A stretch of 60,000 nt of DNA, taken from Tubiluchus corallicola (taxonomy: Eukaryota > Priapulida > Priapulimorpha > Priapulimorphida > Tubiluchidae). The notes beneath the pieces were generated by a model. That model was not told the DNA's origin. It was given only the letters and a program-made list of their open reading frames with translations, and searched no databases. The stretch is taken from positions 193,001 through 253,000 of the forward strand of contig JAQGDQ010000203.1 of NCBI GenBank assembly GCA_030141605.1. The letters are read 5' to 3'. Of this stretch, positions 38,501 to 49,751 are shown in pieces (the first letter of the stretch is position 1; the number at the start of each line of letters is the position of its first letter). Both the position numbers and the translations under genes were made by a program.

Positions 38501-40158
38501 ACAATTGTAAGTAAGTAACAAAGTATTAATATGTCAGTATTAGTATTAGTTAAGCAGCTGTAAGTTCATCAACTAAGCTGTTATTAGTAGTAAGTCTCTG
38601 CCATGTGATGGCTTATCATCATTGAATTACTAACACAAATGTCAGCTTTTTGTTGTCTGTCGGACTAAATATGCCTACCTTTGCTTGTCAAGTCGTTTTC
38701 TATGTGTTCAATTTTTCAATGAAATATGTAGTTGTTTTGATATTTATAGGTAAGTCTGCATGTCACAAGTTCTTATAATTCTCTAAGTAATGAACAATGA
38801 GAAGACAGCTAACAACAACCAACACCATGCCATACCACCCACACCACACCACCAAACCCACATTATGCCACTTAACCCACATTAACCCAACACAAAGCCA
38901 CGTCCACCACAACAATAACACCATGCTACACCTACCACAACAACCACACCATGCCACCCACTCACACCACCCACACCAAAGTACCCATACCACACCACTC
39001 ACCCACACTACATCACACCATCCATCACATCACCCACCACACCCACCATCCACAGCACAGTTACCCCACGCACTATATTGTACCACACCAAATCCAACAC
39101 ATCACAGTGATTATGATGATGACATTGATGACCACCCACCACAATATACCACACCCACCGTCGAGACCACACTACACCACAAGACCACACCATGCCACAA
39201 CAACCACACCACACCACCCACGCCAAAATACCCATACCATGCCACACCACCACACCACACAACACTATCCGCAGCACGCTCACCACACTCACCACATCAC
39301 ATGGTGATCATGATGATGATGACGACAACGATGACGACACTACAGCACCAACACCAACAAACAGCATCACAACAAAACCATTTAAAACATTTTGCACAAA
39401 GTCAAAACGGTGTGCTGTAATAAATGCTCTTAGTCTGTCTACCAATAATCAGTAATGCACGGATGTTCTATTTAGTTTTGCTTATTGCTTCTCAAATGAT
39501 GATAAGCTAACAGAATATACTTACATGTAAAATCTATAACCCTGTAGAACGACTGGTGAAGACAATGCCTGGAGCAGCTCATAATTTCTCAAACTCTAAG
39601 ACAGTGAATGTTCTAAATAGCAGGCAGCACAGGGGGTAGAACAAGAACTTCAAAATACACCCCTCCTATTTCGTCCAGTTTACATCTCCCCTAGTGAAAC
39701 CTCCAGCACCTTGTAGACTGTTTTGTTCTCTTTCTGCGAGTGTGCATATTTTTTCCCAACGTGTCCAAACAGTTGCACGAATCCAGTTTTTCTTGAGGCT
39801 GTTTGTGCAGTTTTCTGCAAAATTTGAATGGTTGAGTCCGGGAAAACACCCGTTACGAGACTTTATAGCCATCTCGCGAATTCTAAATATGCCTATAACA
39901 CTCACCGTTGAACGGGCTATCTAACTATTACCAGCAACACCCCCGGCCCAGTTCCGATTTCTAGAAATAAGAGGTATAAATTTGCAAAAATGAGCAAAAA
40001 GGGCCATTTTTGAAGGCTTAGCCCTCCTCCACCCATTCCTCCCGATGTGTCCGATTAGAAAAAATAAACACCCGGGTGCTAACCTGTGGATGGAGACCTT
40101 CCGTTTGACGTATAGATCACTGAAAATGGTGCCATCATCGGAGATGTAGCCTCTTCGG

Positions 40159-40204
<46 letters not shown>

Positions 40205-42299
40205 GCCACCGAAATTAATATATCAGATGAAATAGGCAGAAAGAAGGCTTTAAATTGTATAAATTGGCCTCAAGCAACTCTCGGTATGTTATTAAAGATT
40301 CAGTAGCTTCTGTTAGTTCATTAGCAAGCATTTACCAATGTGAACACATTTCCATTTTTTGTGTGATGGCTGAAGTGTCTTTGTTTTTACAGGCATGGTT
40401 AAAGCCACACCTGCTAGGTAATGATTTCTGTCATCTGGAGTTTCAACGCCGTCTAACTCGTGAGGACGTCGGACGGCAAGTTCTGTACAGGGATCAGAAT
40501 ATGACAGGATGGTAAGCCAAAATTTTATAACGAGTTTTCCCAACTTGAAAATGGCATTTAATATCATGTTGTGGCAGACTGGCAGCTGCACTGTCTTATT
40601 CTGTCACAGTATGTGTATGTTCTCTTTGTTAGGCAGATATAAACTGTTTCATTTATAGCTCCTTTTTATTTATCAAAGTTATTAAATTTCCATTTTCTTT
40701 TTCCATTCTCTTTGTCATTAGTCAAGCTGATCATTAAGTTTGAAAAATTCGTTTCTTAAGGCTAGTTAAATGAAGTTTCTGCTTTTGTCAACGTTTGTAC
40801 ATCTTGTGCATATTGTAGCACCATAATCAGAAGTGTATGTATGAAAATTACTCAAATTGTAAATGGGCTTCATAATTTTAGTACTTTTCTACGATTTGAC
40901 ACCTTAGTAACAGCTCTCATATCGTAGGCCTTTGTTGTTGGTTGTAGCTGGACTGGTACCTAACTCTTTTTCAACAATAATATGAATTGAAGTACTGGCC
41001 TGGCAGAGGTGTCTTAGCAATGTTTGCATTAATGTTTTTCCTTAATGCGATAAATAGCTCAAGGCAGAATGGTAGATTAAACCACACAGAAATGATGAAG
41101 AAGTGGCCACCCATCCAGTTAGCAGCCAAACCAGTCATTGTCTAATTTCGGTTGATGAGTATACACCATGATGTCTCAGCTGTTCCTTCACCTCACCAAA
41201 CTGTTTTATTTTGCATAACTTCATTTTGTGGGATAAATATCATTTTGGTTGCTGAAAGTTTAAAAAAGATATTAAGTTTTATAACATTAAAAGAAAAGAG
41301 AAAAATTTCACTGTATCATGGGTGGCATAACTGAATAAATGCAGCTATCCTGTACTATTCTTGTACTATAATTCTCTTAGGACTGGAAAGCTGTAAAATT
41401 CATTTAAATAAGGCAGTTATTCATTTAAACAAGACATGAAAATGATCTGAGATCAAACAGTTTTAATATATCATAATTGATCATGTCTGCTGCTAGCTTA
41501 TGTTTTCTTAGTTTTCCCAATTTAACTTTCCCACTTTTTATTTTTACTGGTTGTGATATCAGTAACAGCGCCTCAACAAACCCTGAAGCTAATGTTGTGT
41601 GAGTAAGGTAAAACCTTTTCCCTCGCTTTGTGGTAGTAAAGAATGCAGCATGCTTCTAATTTTGCTCCTTGGTATCACCGTGCCATATGTTACATGTGTG
41701 CATCACGTGGCTTTGGCATTCAGTCTTGAGAGAAATCTTTAGTTTTGCTATCTGTTAATAACTTGAAGAAAGTATGTGCTTTTGTCGGCACATTGTGTGT
41801 TTTCTAGTTGCAGACTGTATATAATATTGACAAAACAATAGTGATTTTTGAGTTTTTGACCAAAAAAATGCTATCAAATTTTTCAGAAATGATTGAGTAA
41901 TGTCTTTTAACAAGTGGCAACATTCTGATTTGGTTGGGCGTGTATTTGTGTGAGTGTGTCCATGACTCACTGTTATACTAGCTACTATAAATAAGTAATG
42001 TGGCCACCATGCTTTGTTATTATATGCCAAAAAGATTAGTGACTAATTAATCAGCTTCCTGGTTGTTAGTCCAAAAGTTAGTTCACCTGGTTAGCTAGTT
42101 AGTTGGTTAGTTGCCCACCTCATTGGTTATCTAAAAAATGACAAATCAAATAATGTCCAAATCAGACCACTAACTAAACTACAGTGCTTGTTTGACTCGC
42201 TGCCTGGCTGACTAATTGCCTGACTGACTGACTCACTGACTGAGTGATTGATTGACTGACGGAAAGGTAGGGAAACAAAAAGAGGGAGGGAGAGAGAGG

Positions 42300-42370
<71 letters not shown>

Positions 42371-45300
42371 CCTTCTTTGTAGTTCTGAGAATTATGGAAA
42401 ATTAAGGAAATTAGTTCTGTCGCCAATTTGGAAGTGTTTAAAATAGTGGCAGATTGTGTTTGATTTTGTTTTCATTGGAATAAACATGCCAGCTATTAGG
42501 TGACTTTTCGATACTACATTGATGCTCCTTGAGTTGTCATTGGTCCTTTACAGTTGTAATTCAGACATGTCATCTTTACATTTTTGTACATTTTGTTAAC
42601 AATGCAAAATTAGTTTACTTTTATTTACTACCATCCTTTTGTAACATAACTGATGCAGTAAAGGTCAAGTAAATTGCTTTACCTCCAGTCTGTTATTTTC
42701 ATATATCATGTGGGCATTTTTCCTAGTTAATTTTTTATTTTGCAGGGCTTACAAGATGGTTGCTATTGAAGACACAAAATTTCCACTTATTGCTGACAAA
42801 GGCAAAAAGGTAAGTTTACAAATATGCAATGTATGAATTGTCACTATGCCACTTTGAGCTGACTGCACACTTTCTCTAATAATGTGAGCAGTTCGTATTT
42901 GTTTAAATGAGTGACATTATAAAATTGTAAGCAAGCCTTGAAAAAATTCTTAAATTGATAACACAACAAGCTTTAAATACCTTTTTCCTCCTTATCAGTT
43001 AGATAAAATTCTGTGGCATTTCAATCCGTATGTGACATTAATACGCTAATCCTCTTTCATTAGGCACCCAAAATTTATTTTATTTTGAGCATCAGTTAAT
43101 TTAATAAAATCTAAACACAATTTGTCTGCAAATGTCTTAACATGTGCGCTTACTGACATGATTCCATTATTCAGGTGACTAGTAGAAAGTTTCTAATCAA
43201 GTGACTTAGTTGCTTACATATGTCAGAACAAAACAATACTGGTCAATGTTAGGACATGTCTCTTAGCATACAAGCCTTTTAACTCAACCAATTGCACTTC
43301 AGAAATGTTCAACTTGGAAGTGTTTAAAAGTCAAATCTCTTTAGAAAAAAGAGCTTACTGTAACTTGAAATTTGACCCTAACTTTATTAACTTTTGTGGC
43401 TTCCTTCCTAGTGAAATCAGGCCTTGAAGTTGCATTTTTCCACAAATATTTTGTTTGGATTTGCTCGTGAAACTTTGGAAAATCGCAGGCTAAACTAATG
43501 TGTTAGCAATGGCTTCCTTGGATACTGCATCGTTTCTGTGATGCTAAATTTGTAAACATTGCTACACAGCGAAATTGACACGTGATAACCAAATCAGCTG
43601 CGCTGACATCATCTAAAAAGCAAAATGCGTGAAATTAAGGCCCTGACTTTCTTCGGAAATGACACATTCGCACCCGATCTCCTCTTGTATAAATCACGAA
43701 GAAAAAGTTAAGGGTATCAGAAAATCTTAGAGCAGAGCATTTTCTTTCTGTTTTTGTGTAAAACTGAAACTTCATAAAGTACGATGTATTTGACCTTTAA
43801 GCAGTATTTTACTACTTATAAACCATTTACCACTTATAACACATACCAGTATTAAGACAGTGTTGTTTTAAGGCAACTTTCTCAACACATTATCATTAGT
43901 ATGAGTTGTTGCATTTGATTAATTGTGCATATTTCTTCACAGGCTCGTGTGCTAGCCACTATTGGACCAACACGAGGTCTAGGAGATCACGATTTGCGTG
44001 TTTTTGATACTAACTTGTATGTAAAACCATTTCTGTCTTCAGTACCTGAGGTAAGTTTATGATGACTTGTTATGTTTATATTGTACCTTTTGCATGCCTG
44101 ACACATTACAAGGTGACACCTGAGATTGTTAGCTTCAGATCAAAGTTCGATTTGTAAGCTTAGCTGGTCTTTAGTTTGTAAGCTGACAGGAACAAATCCT
44201 TTTTTCTAAGACGTTGGTATTGCAGTGTTTTAAAAACTACACGAATATAGAAAGAAGTTTCACTAATGTGAAAATGACTTATCACTAAGAACTAGTACAA
44301 TTCATACAAAAATCCCATAATAAGCAAATGAAAGATACATAGTACCAGCTTACGTCTCGGTGAGCTATCTTAATGTAGGTGAAAGAATGTAAAATCAAAA
44401 AGTATCACTATCCATTTAGCATCCATTATTGAAAATATCAAGAAAACACAGATTATAGATGGATGCATGGATCAAGAAATGAAAAGTCCTAATTTTGTTT
44501 TAAGAACAAAATGGATATTTTGCAACCCTTTACTCACACTGAAAAAGCAACCTATATCCAAAATATCCATATTGAAAATATCAACTAAATCCAAATATTT
44601 TTCAACATATTTTTCATTATCTTATTTGTGGGATTTGTTTATTAATTAAAATCCCTGAGCTTTTAGTGTCGACCAGTAGCAAATACTCATATTGGAAGTA
44701 ACATGAATTACCATGATTAAATCTTGTTATGTCTATTTAGGTAGAAGTAATTGACCTTTCCACAGAGGAGTATGGTCCTGATGATGTAGTAATTCTTGCC
44801 TCTGATGGATTATGGGATGTGACGAGCAATGAGACGGCAGCAGAAATTGTCATGTCGACACTCTCAAAATTTTCATTTAATGAACTCAGCAGGTAAACAA
44901 GAAAACATCATTTGTTTTTTTGTGATTTATATTTGCTGCTTTCAACTTTAACATAAAATTACACTCTAAAATGGTTAATGGTACATGTTTACTTACATGC
45001 TAATTTTGGTAATCAAATATTAGATGAGCTGCATCTTGAGCAACAAAATTTTATTGAGAAAAGTTTTTTGTTCTATAAAGTATCTTTGTTAGCTTCATTA
45101 TATTAGTGTCAAAATTATTAAGTTGATGTTTAATATAATGCCAGCACTAAAAGTACTATGATGTGGATGAAGTAATACCATGTTTTTTTAGTTAAAGTAA
45201 AATACTTGCAGAAATATCTCTTTTGTTCTGTTCGTTATTGAAATATATCTAATTTGTTTTTTGTGATTCTCACCTAATAAGAGTTTAATCCTGTAAACAC

Positions 45301-48300
45301 AGGAAAGCAATATTAAATTAGAGTCTGAAAAACTGTGCATTTCCACTGGGATGCAAACACAAGACCTGCTTTATAGGCAGCTATGCTAATCATTACACTA
45401 CAGTGGTACCCGACTTTTCAGACTGGGAAATTTACTCTACTAGTCACTAGAGGACTAACAGCAGGAATCACAGTCCACACTTGTATTAAAACGTAATATA
45501 ACATATTGTAACAATATGTAGTTTGAAAATTTTCACTATCTGCATATTTCCCATCTCAGGTATACATCGGCTGCTCAGGATTTAGCTATGCATGCTCGAG
45601 GTCTGCTACAAGAAAAATCCAACTGGAAGACGCGGGATGACAAACCAGCTTCAGGTGATGACATCACAGTGTTTATAGTTCCACTGAGCTTTCACAAAGA
45701 ACCGGCAAAAACCACCGTACCAACAAGTGCCTCTGTACTTTCTAAGTAAGTTGGACTTTATGAGGACTATGGTAGAGCCTTTTTCTTCTTGTGTTTACGT
45801 CGTTCATGCACTTTCAGCTTAGGGCTACTTTATTTGAATTTACTGTCAAACAGTCAACTGATAAGACACACATCTGCAAGAACTGAACTGTGTTAATACA
45901 GGCTATGCTGTCTTCAGACAAGCTTTATGCCCAGTTGACTTGTGCACAAATAAACATTCTCGTTTTACAATAACTAATTAGAAATGAAGCAGTCAAAAAT
46001 ACGAAACCTAATGCAATGATGTTCTTCATCAATTTCCAAAAACAAATCTAATTTGAGTCTCACATCTCTAGTCTTCAAGATCGATTTGAATCTAAATTTT
46101 TAATTCATCTAATTTTCAAAATTTGCTGAATTTGAATCTTGTTAGATGTGGAATTTGAATCATAAGAATTTCATATAAATAACAGTTTTAAACAGACTGT
46201 TCAAAAGACTGTTGAAAAAATTATGTAAAAATCATTGACATTACAATTTCTTCTGCAATGATTACTCCTGGATGAGTTACAAAACAGTCTGACATCAATC
46301 CAAACTGAACTGTTGTCTTGAAAATTTTCTTCACTCCTAGTAGTCTTACTACAGCATCACCAGCATTTTTATGACAGTATTTCCTAAAATCGAGCTAATA
46401 ACTCATTTTTCCTATCTACATCACAAATGTGTTACTAGAATAGTGGGTTATATATTACAGTAAGTGCTCACTTAAAGACACTAATGCATGCCAGCAAAAC
46501 ACGATGTTAAGGGGAACATCATTATATGAAACAATGCATTCCATAGAAAACAACGTAAAAGCTTTCAGTTGTGTTCCTCACCCAAAGTTCAATAATGCTT
46601 GGTTTAGCAAGAGCGGTCACTAAGTTGCATTGCAGGACAAAAAATCAATAATGCTTAGCTATGTAAAGCTTTCATTTGCTTTGCCCAACAAAAATCAATA
46701 GTACTTCGGCATAAATCAAACACTTCATGGATTTTATCCTTTATTACTGACAATTTTTAACTAAAAGTTAAATTGTTAAAGTTAAAGAGAGAACTGAAGT
46801 TTGCAGTGAAAATTCAATCTTTCATGCATGCATCTTACTCTGATTGATCCCCTTATGCTATTTGTTCCTCCTTTTTTCATATCATGCATAGTCTCCATGT
46901 TTTTTCTGTTAAAGCTTTTTTTCAACACTGTAAGGCATTAGCAACACAATGTCTCACTTCTGAGCTTCGCTCTGTTTCTGGATTATTTTCTCAAAAAAAT
47001 TTCAAATCCAGCACCATACCGTGTTTTAAAAGCTTCTTGCAGATGTCTAACTCTAGCCATTTTTGTTTTGCACTCCTGAGAAGTATTTCTAGTATAGCTT
47101 TTCCAGCAACATAAATGCAAATGAGGTGAAGGTAGCTATAATTAACCAAGTAATGTAACATCAATCAGCGCTATCAATTAGCGAGTAATCAGCAAGGAGT
47201 CAACGATGCCTGCTAGGTAGGGCAAATTGTCGAATTGTACTAAGGTGGTTTCTGTTAATAGGGCTTCTCTGTGAAATGCGAGTGCAGTAACTAAAATTTC
47301 AGTGCTTGAAGGCCAAAAAATTGTCGTTAAGATGAAATGTTCGTCGTTGAGTAATAAAAGTTGTCAAAAGGTCAGCTTCGTTAAACAAAAAGTCGCTAGG
47401 TGAGGTGTCATCAGGCAAGGACTTACTGTATCTAATATTTGAAATAATTGAGAATCTGCATATTATTTGCAGAATAGTATAGTATGCTATGTTTTAGGTC
47501 TAGTTCTGGTGTACCAAAGGACTGGATGTCTCCCGTTATGGCAGCTATTGAAAGTGAGGAGGGTCTGTATGCATCGGGTGACTCAGGGATTGCTGAAAAT
47601 GATGACTTTAATCCTGCTGAATATCGAGAAAATTTTCAAAATCGCCTACAGAATGATGATAGTCTTCTTGACTACAGCTTGCGTAAAACATTGGGCGCAA
47701 CTTCAGAGACTTCCAATAACTCAGAAACGGATATTAATGCCCGCACACCAGAAAGTACCGACCTTGGAGTTGCCTCAGATGTTGGCGCAGAAGAAGCATG
47801 GCATGATTTCGAGGATGGATTGTCAGAATCAAAGGGACCTGACTCATTTGAGATTGCTTTTCGATTACGCAATGCTTCTATGGTGGCTTCACTACAGGAA
47901 GATCAAATTACCAAGGACATTTTGTCTTCAGGAACTGAAACTAGAGGTGCTCTAAATACTAATGAGGAAAAAGGATTTAATTGTGAAACTAGCCAAAAAT
48001 TAGAGTTTGACATAAGCAATGAAGCCAGTGAGAAGGCACATTCTGGTGCAAGCCAAGAAGCGTGTGACAAACTAGAATGTGGCATGACTGATGGAGACAC
48101 GGAGAAATCACAACATGGTGTAAGTGAAAAAACTCCTTATGATGAAACCAGTAAACAATCAGGCAACGATGTGAGTAAAGAAGCCAGTGAAAAGCTTGAT
48201 TATGATGTGAACAGGGAAGCCAGTGAAAAGCCTGATTGTGATGTAAGCAAAGAAGCCATTGAAGAACCTGTTCATGATGTAAGCAAAAAAGCCAGTGAAA

Positions 48301-48395
48301 ATCCTGATATTGATGTAATCAACAAAGCCAGCAAGAAAACAAATTTTGAAGAGCTAGAACATAGTGATTCAGATTTGGAAGAAGGTTATGTGTAA
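29598..48395 (+). CDS. PPM1H: PP2C-type phosphatase, PPM1H/J/M group (11 exons, 797 aa)
   Basis: Exons: 29598-29821, 35052-35229, 35738-35839, 36556-36720, 37116-37313, 40393-40511, 42746-42809, 43943-44050, 44741-44892, 45560-45745, 47498-48395. All introns are GT-AG; total 2394 nt. An in-frame TAG 9 nt before the ATG fixes the start. It is a metal-dependent Ser/Thr phosphatase; human PPM1H is 514 aa and dephosphorylates targets such as Rab GTPases. Subfamily hallmarks are [10 protein letters not shown] (N-terminus) and [12 protein letters not shown]. Catalytic PP2C motifs are intact: [10 protein letters not shown] (84-93), VFDGHAG (about 146-152), ISGGCT and [19 protein letters not shown] (361-367), SDGLWD (407-412) and SGDD (468-471), so the metal-binding acidic residues are present. 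The PPM1H-typical PHLLGNDF and YRDQNMTGW block is also present. After about residue 483 the protein continues for over 300 residues of acidic, repetitive tail not found in the vertebrate protein. Assignment among PPM1H, J and M paralogues is uncertain. Confidence 0.95.
29998..31735 (-). mobile_element. Decayed non-LTR retrotransposon (LINE), CR1/Jockey-like, in PPM1H-like intron 1
   Basis: On the - strand, successive reading frames encode an endonuclease C-terminal part (31701-31066; [10 protein letters not shown] where active copies have GDFN, later TSDHAVISW). A reverse transcriptase follows at 30694-30260 ([33 protein letters not shown]) and 30296-30060 ([15 protein letters not shown]). 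The RT domain is broken by a frameshift near 30290, there is an uncovered gap at 30695-31065, and the catalytic Asp of the GDFN motif is Gly. The 5' end and the 3' end after FADDTK are truncated. Limits are approximate. Confidence 0.85.
31750..34510 (+). mobile_element. Decayed non-LTR retrotransposon (LINE) on + strand in PPM1H-like intron 1
   Basis: Frames on the + strand show an endonuclease part ([10 protein letters not shown] near 31990-32020, [17 protein letters not shown]). A reverse transcriptase at 33203-33595 has [40 protein letters not shown] and [11 protein letters not shown]-terminal region at 33834-34380 has [17 protein letters not shown] and a final LWNSFPQDI block. Many stops and shifts break the ORF. 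It differs in sequence from the - strand LINE beside it, so two families are present. Limits are approximate. Confidence 0.85.
34511..35051 (+). other. Rest of PPM1H-like intron 1
   Basis: AT-rich unassigned sequence between the + strand LINE and exon 2; nothing further is recognised. Confidence 0.5.
38797..39420. repeat. C/A-rich (CCACA)-like simple repeat array
   Basis: About 620 bp of degenerate CCACA/CACCA units with almost no G on the + strand are interrupted twice by ATGATGATGAC-type blocks (near 39110 and 39303). All frames are open because of composition, giving His/Thr/Pro-rich pseudo-ORFs. It lies in PPM1H-like intron 5. Confidence 0.9.
39650..40159. other. Unassigned segment of unusual composition in PPM1H-like intron 5
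   Basis: Between the CCACA array and the (AT)n tract lies about 500 bp that is richer in GC and CpG than the surroundings (for example CACCCCCGGCCCAG, CACCCGGGTGC). No terminal repeats or protein similarity were recognised; it may be a piece of an unknown repeat. Confidence 0.4.
40160..40199. repeat. (AT)20 microsatellite
   Basis: About 40 bp of perfect AT dinucleotides lie in PPM1H-like intron 5, about 190 bp before exon 6. Confidence 0.95.
40910..41135 (-). mobile_element. tRNA-derived SINE, family 2, copy 2
   Basis: Shares ordered blocks with the copy at 25800-26060: ACTGGC(C)TGGCAGAGG followed by TCTTAGC, and further on GTG(G)CCACCCATCCAGT. On the - strand, GAGTTAGGTACCAGTCC matches the B-box-like region of the other copy. 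It lies in PPM1H-like intron 6. Confidence 0.5.
42060..42262. repeat. Degenerate tetranucleotide repeats (GTTAG/GACT)
   Basis: Clusters of GTTAGTTGGTTAG and GACTGACTGACT-like units lie in PPM1H-like intron 6, adjoining a GA tract. Confidence 0.75.
42279..42370. repeat. (GA)n microsatellite
   Basis: About 90 bp of almost pure purine GGGA/GA repeats. They produce arginine/glutamate pseudo-ORFs on + and serine/leucine pseudo-ORFs on -. Confidence 0.95.
45317..45478 (-). mobile_element. tRNA-derived SINE, family 1, in PPM1H-like intron 9
   Basis: On the - strand the core reads ACTGTAGTGTAATGATTAGC, then GTCTTGTGTTTGCATCCCAG, a good tRNA A-box/B-box arrangement. It is preceded by CCTCTAGTGACTAGTAGAG and followed by TGCACAGTTTTTCAG. 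It aligns with the three tandem copies at 28278-28875. Confidence 0.65.
46458..47428. mobile_element. Non-autonomous TA-flanked DNA transposon (Tigger/pogo-like TIRs)
   Basis: The left end is CAGTAAGTGCTCACTTAAAG. The reverse complement of the right end is CAGTAAGTCCTTGCCTGATG, then GACAC in both. TA flanks both sides (46456-46457 and 47429-47430). It is 971 bp with no transposase frame recognised. It nearly fills intron 10 of the PPM1H-like gene and ends 69 bp before exon 11. Confidence 0.8.
48009..48347 (+). repeat. 36-bp coding tandem repeat in the last PPM1H-like exon
   Basis: The frame encodes about nine 12-residue units at residues 670-782. The five best are successive at the end: [48 protein letters not shown] and [12 protein letters not shown]. 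Earlier copies ([24 protein letters not shown]) are more diverged. The period is 36 bp, so the array grew in frame. Confidence 0.9.
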
Positions 48396-48991
48396 AGGTT
48401 TAGAAGGAATATTAAAAGATTTTAATACTTAAAATGTAAGCAATTTGGCCTGATTTTCCCCCTAATGCAAAACGAATGCTGCTTGACTTTGTCATCTATA
48501 ATTACTACGTATAATTATTGATATGTATTTGATGTACTGTAGCAGTCATAATCCTCTTTTTCCAAATCCTTATAAATAACCTGTACAAACTTTTGTGTTT
48601 CAATAATGACTCAGTTTGCTTTTTTAACTAATTTTTCTCATTGATGCAGAATCAAAATGTACGTTAATTTATTTTTTCATATGTATATATATATATGTAT
48701 TCTATATTATATTATATTTTATTATATTATGTTATAGTATATTATATTATCGTGTTTAGTTTCTTCACTTGTAAAAGTTTTGTCTTAGCAGTGACCCCCA
48801 CCTGTAATTTAAATTTTTTATTGTAACCTTTTTTCTGTAAATATTAAAATAATTGCCCTGTCATGTTCTTTTTGAGTGAATTAACATGCTTGCAAGATGT
48901 TTCATCGATGTATGCATGCAGCATTGTTAGTTGCAACATAATGTCTTGCCATAGTCTGTAACTTTTATGCTTTAGTATGTCTAGTTGTAGT
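48396..48991 (+). other. 3' flank of the PPM1H-like gene
   Basis: Non-coding AT-rich sequence follows the stop codon. ATTAAA hexamers occur soon after it (near 48411) but the polyadenylation site is not certain. It includes a TATTA/ATAT-rich low-complexity stretch at about 48681-48751. Confidence 0.6.
48681..48751. repeat. AT-rich low-complexity tract
   Basis: ATATAT followed by TATTATATTATATTTTATTATATTA-like pentamer repeats. Confidence 0.85.
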
Positions 48992-49751
48992 CAGGGATGC
49001 GAGGATCTATTAATTTCCCAATCCGCAATAAATTTGGTCCACAAAGATAAAATCTGCAGTCCACTAAAAATCCACATTTTCTTATTAACAGCGATCCGCA
49101 AACACTCTATACTAAATTTCTTAAAATCTATGATCCGTCCTGATCCGTAAGGCTTCCGATCCGCATCCTGCTTACATGTCTATTTTAATTCACTTCCACA
49201 TAATAATCTGCATGTTCAGCAAACCTTGGTTTAAATAAATAAAAATATTTTAAATCAGTGGAAATCGCACCTTGTTGCAGTGTGTCCACTGGGTGGTTCA
49301 TTTTCATTGATTAATTGCAATTGTAAAAAGGAATATTAGAATATTCTTTATCTGATGTTATTGATTTCACATTAGTATTTTTAGAGCAAATAAAAGATTT
49401 TACTACTACTGCTGCTGCTGTTGCTACTAATGCTACTGCTACTAGTATAGTAGTACATTAGTTTAATGATTAATGAAGCTAATTATTATTTTTATTTCAT
49501 TGTTATTCAACTTGGTAACTTGTGATGAGTGTCAGTCTGCTATTTTCTTCCTGCAATGCTCACATTATTATCTAATGTGTATTAACATTAATGAAAATTA
49601 AAATCCGCAAAGATCACCAAATTTTTAATCCGCATTTGGTCCGTATAATTCCTTATCTTTAATAGTAAATCCACAATCCGATCGGATCCTCAAAAAATCT
49701 TGCGAATCTTGCTGTCATCCAGTCCGCAAGATCACGTTCCGCTCATCAGTG
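48992..49751. mobile_element. Probable hAT-like element with ATCCGC subterminal repeats
   Basis: The left end is CAGGGATGCGAGGATC. A candidate right end reads CACTGATGAGCGGAACGTGATC on the reverse strand. ATCCGCA/GATCCGT motifs recur near both ends (about 49020, 49089, 49140-49165, 49602, 49631). Target duplications are not convincing, so exact ends are uncertain. No transposase frame is seen. Confidence 0.45.

Noticed and set aside
38797-39420. 207-codon open reading frame on + (and frames on -)
   Set aside because: It is open in several frames because CCACA repeats contain no stop codons; translation is His/Thr/Pro low complexity without any family match.
42127-42446. Open frames over the GA tract
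   Set aside because: Products are Arg/Glu or Ser/Leu runs from a dinucleotide repeat, not genes.
46884-47114. 76-codon ORF inside the TA-flanked element as a possible transposase remnant
   Set aside because: Neither strand shows DDE-type or helix-turn-helix motifs, and the other strand is full of stops.
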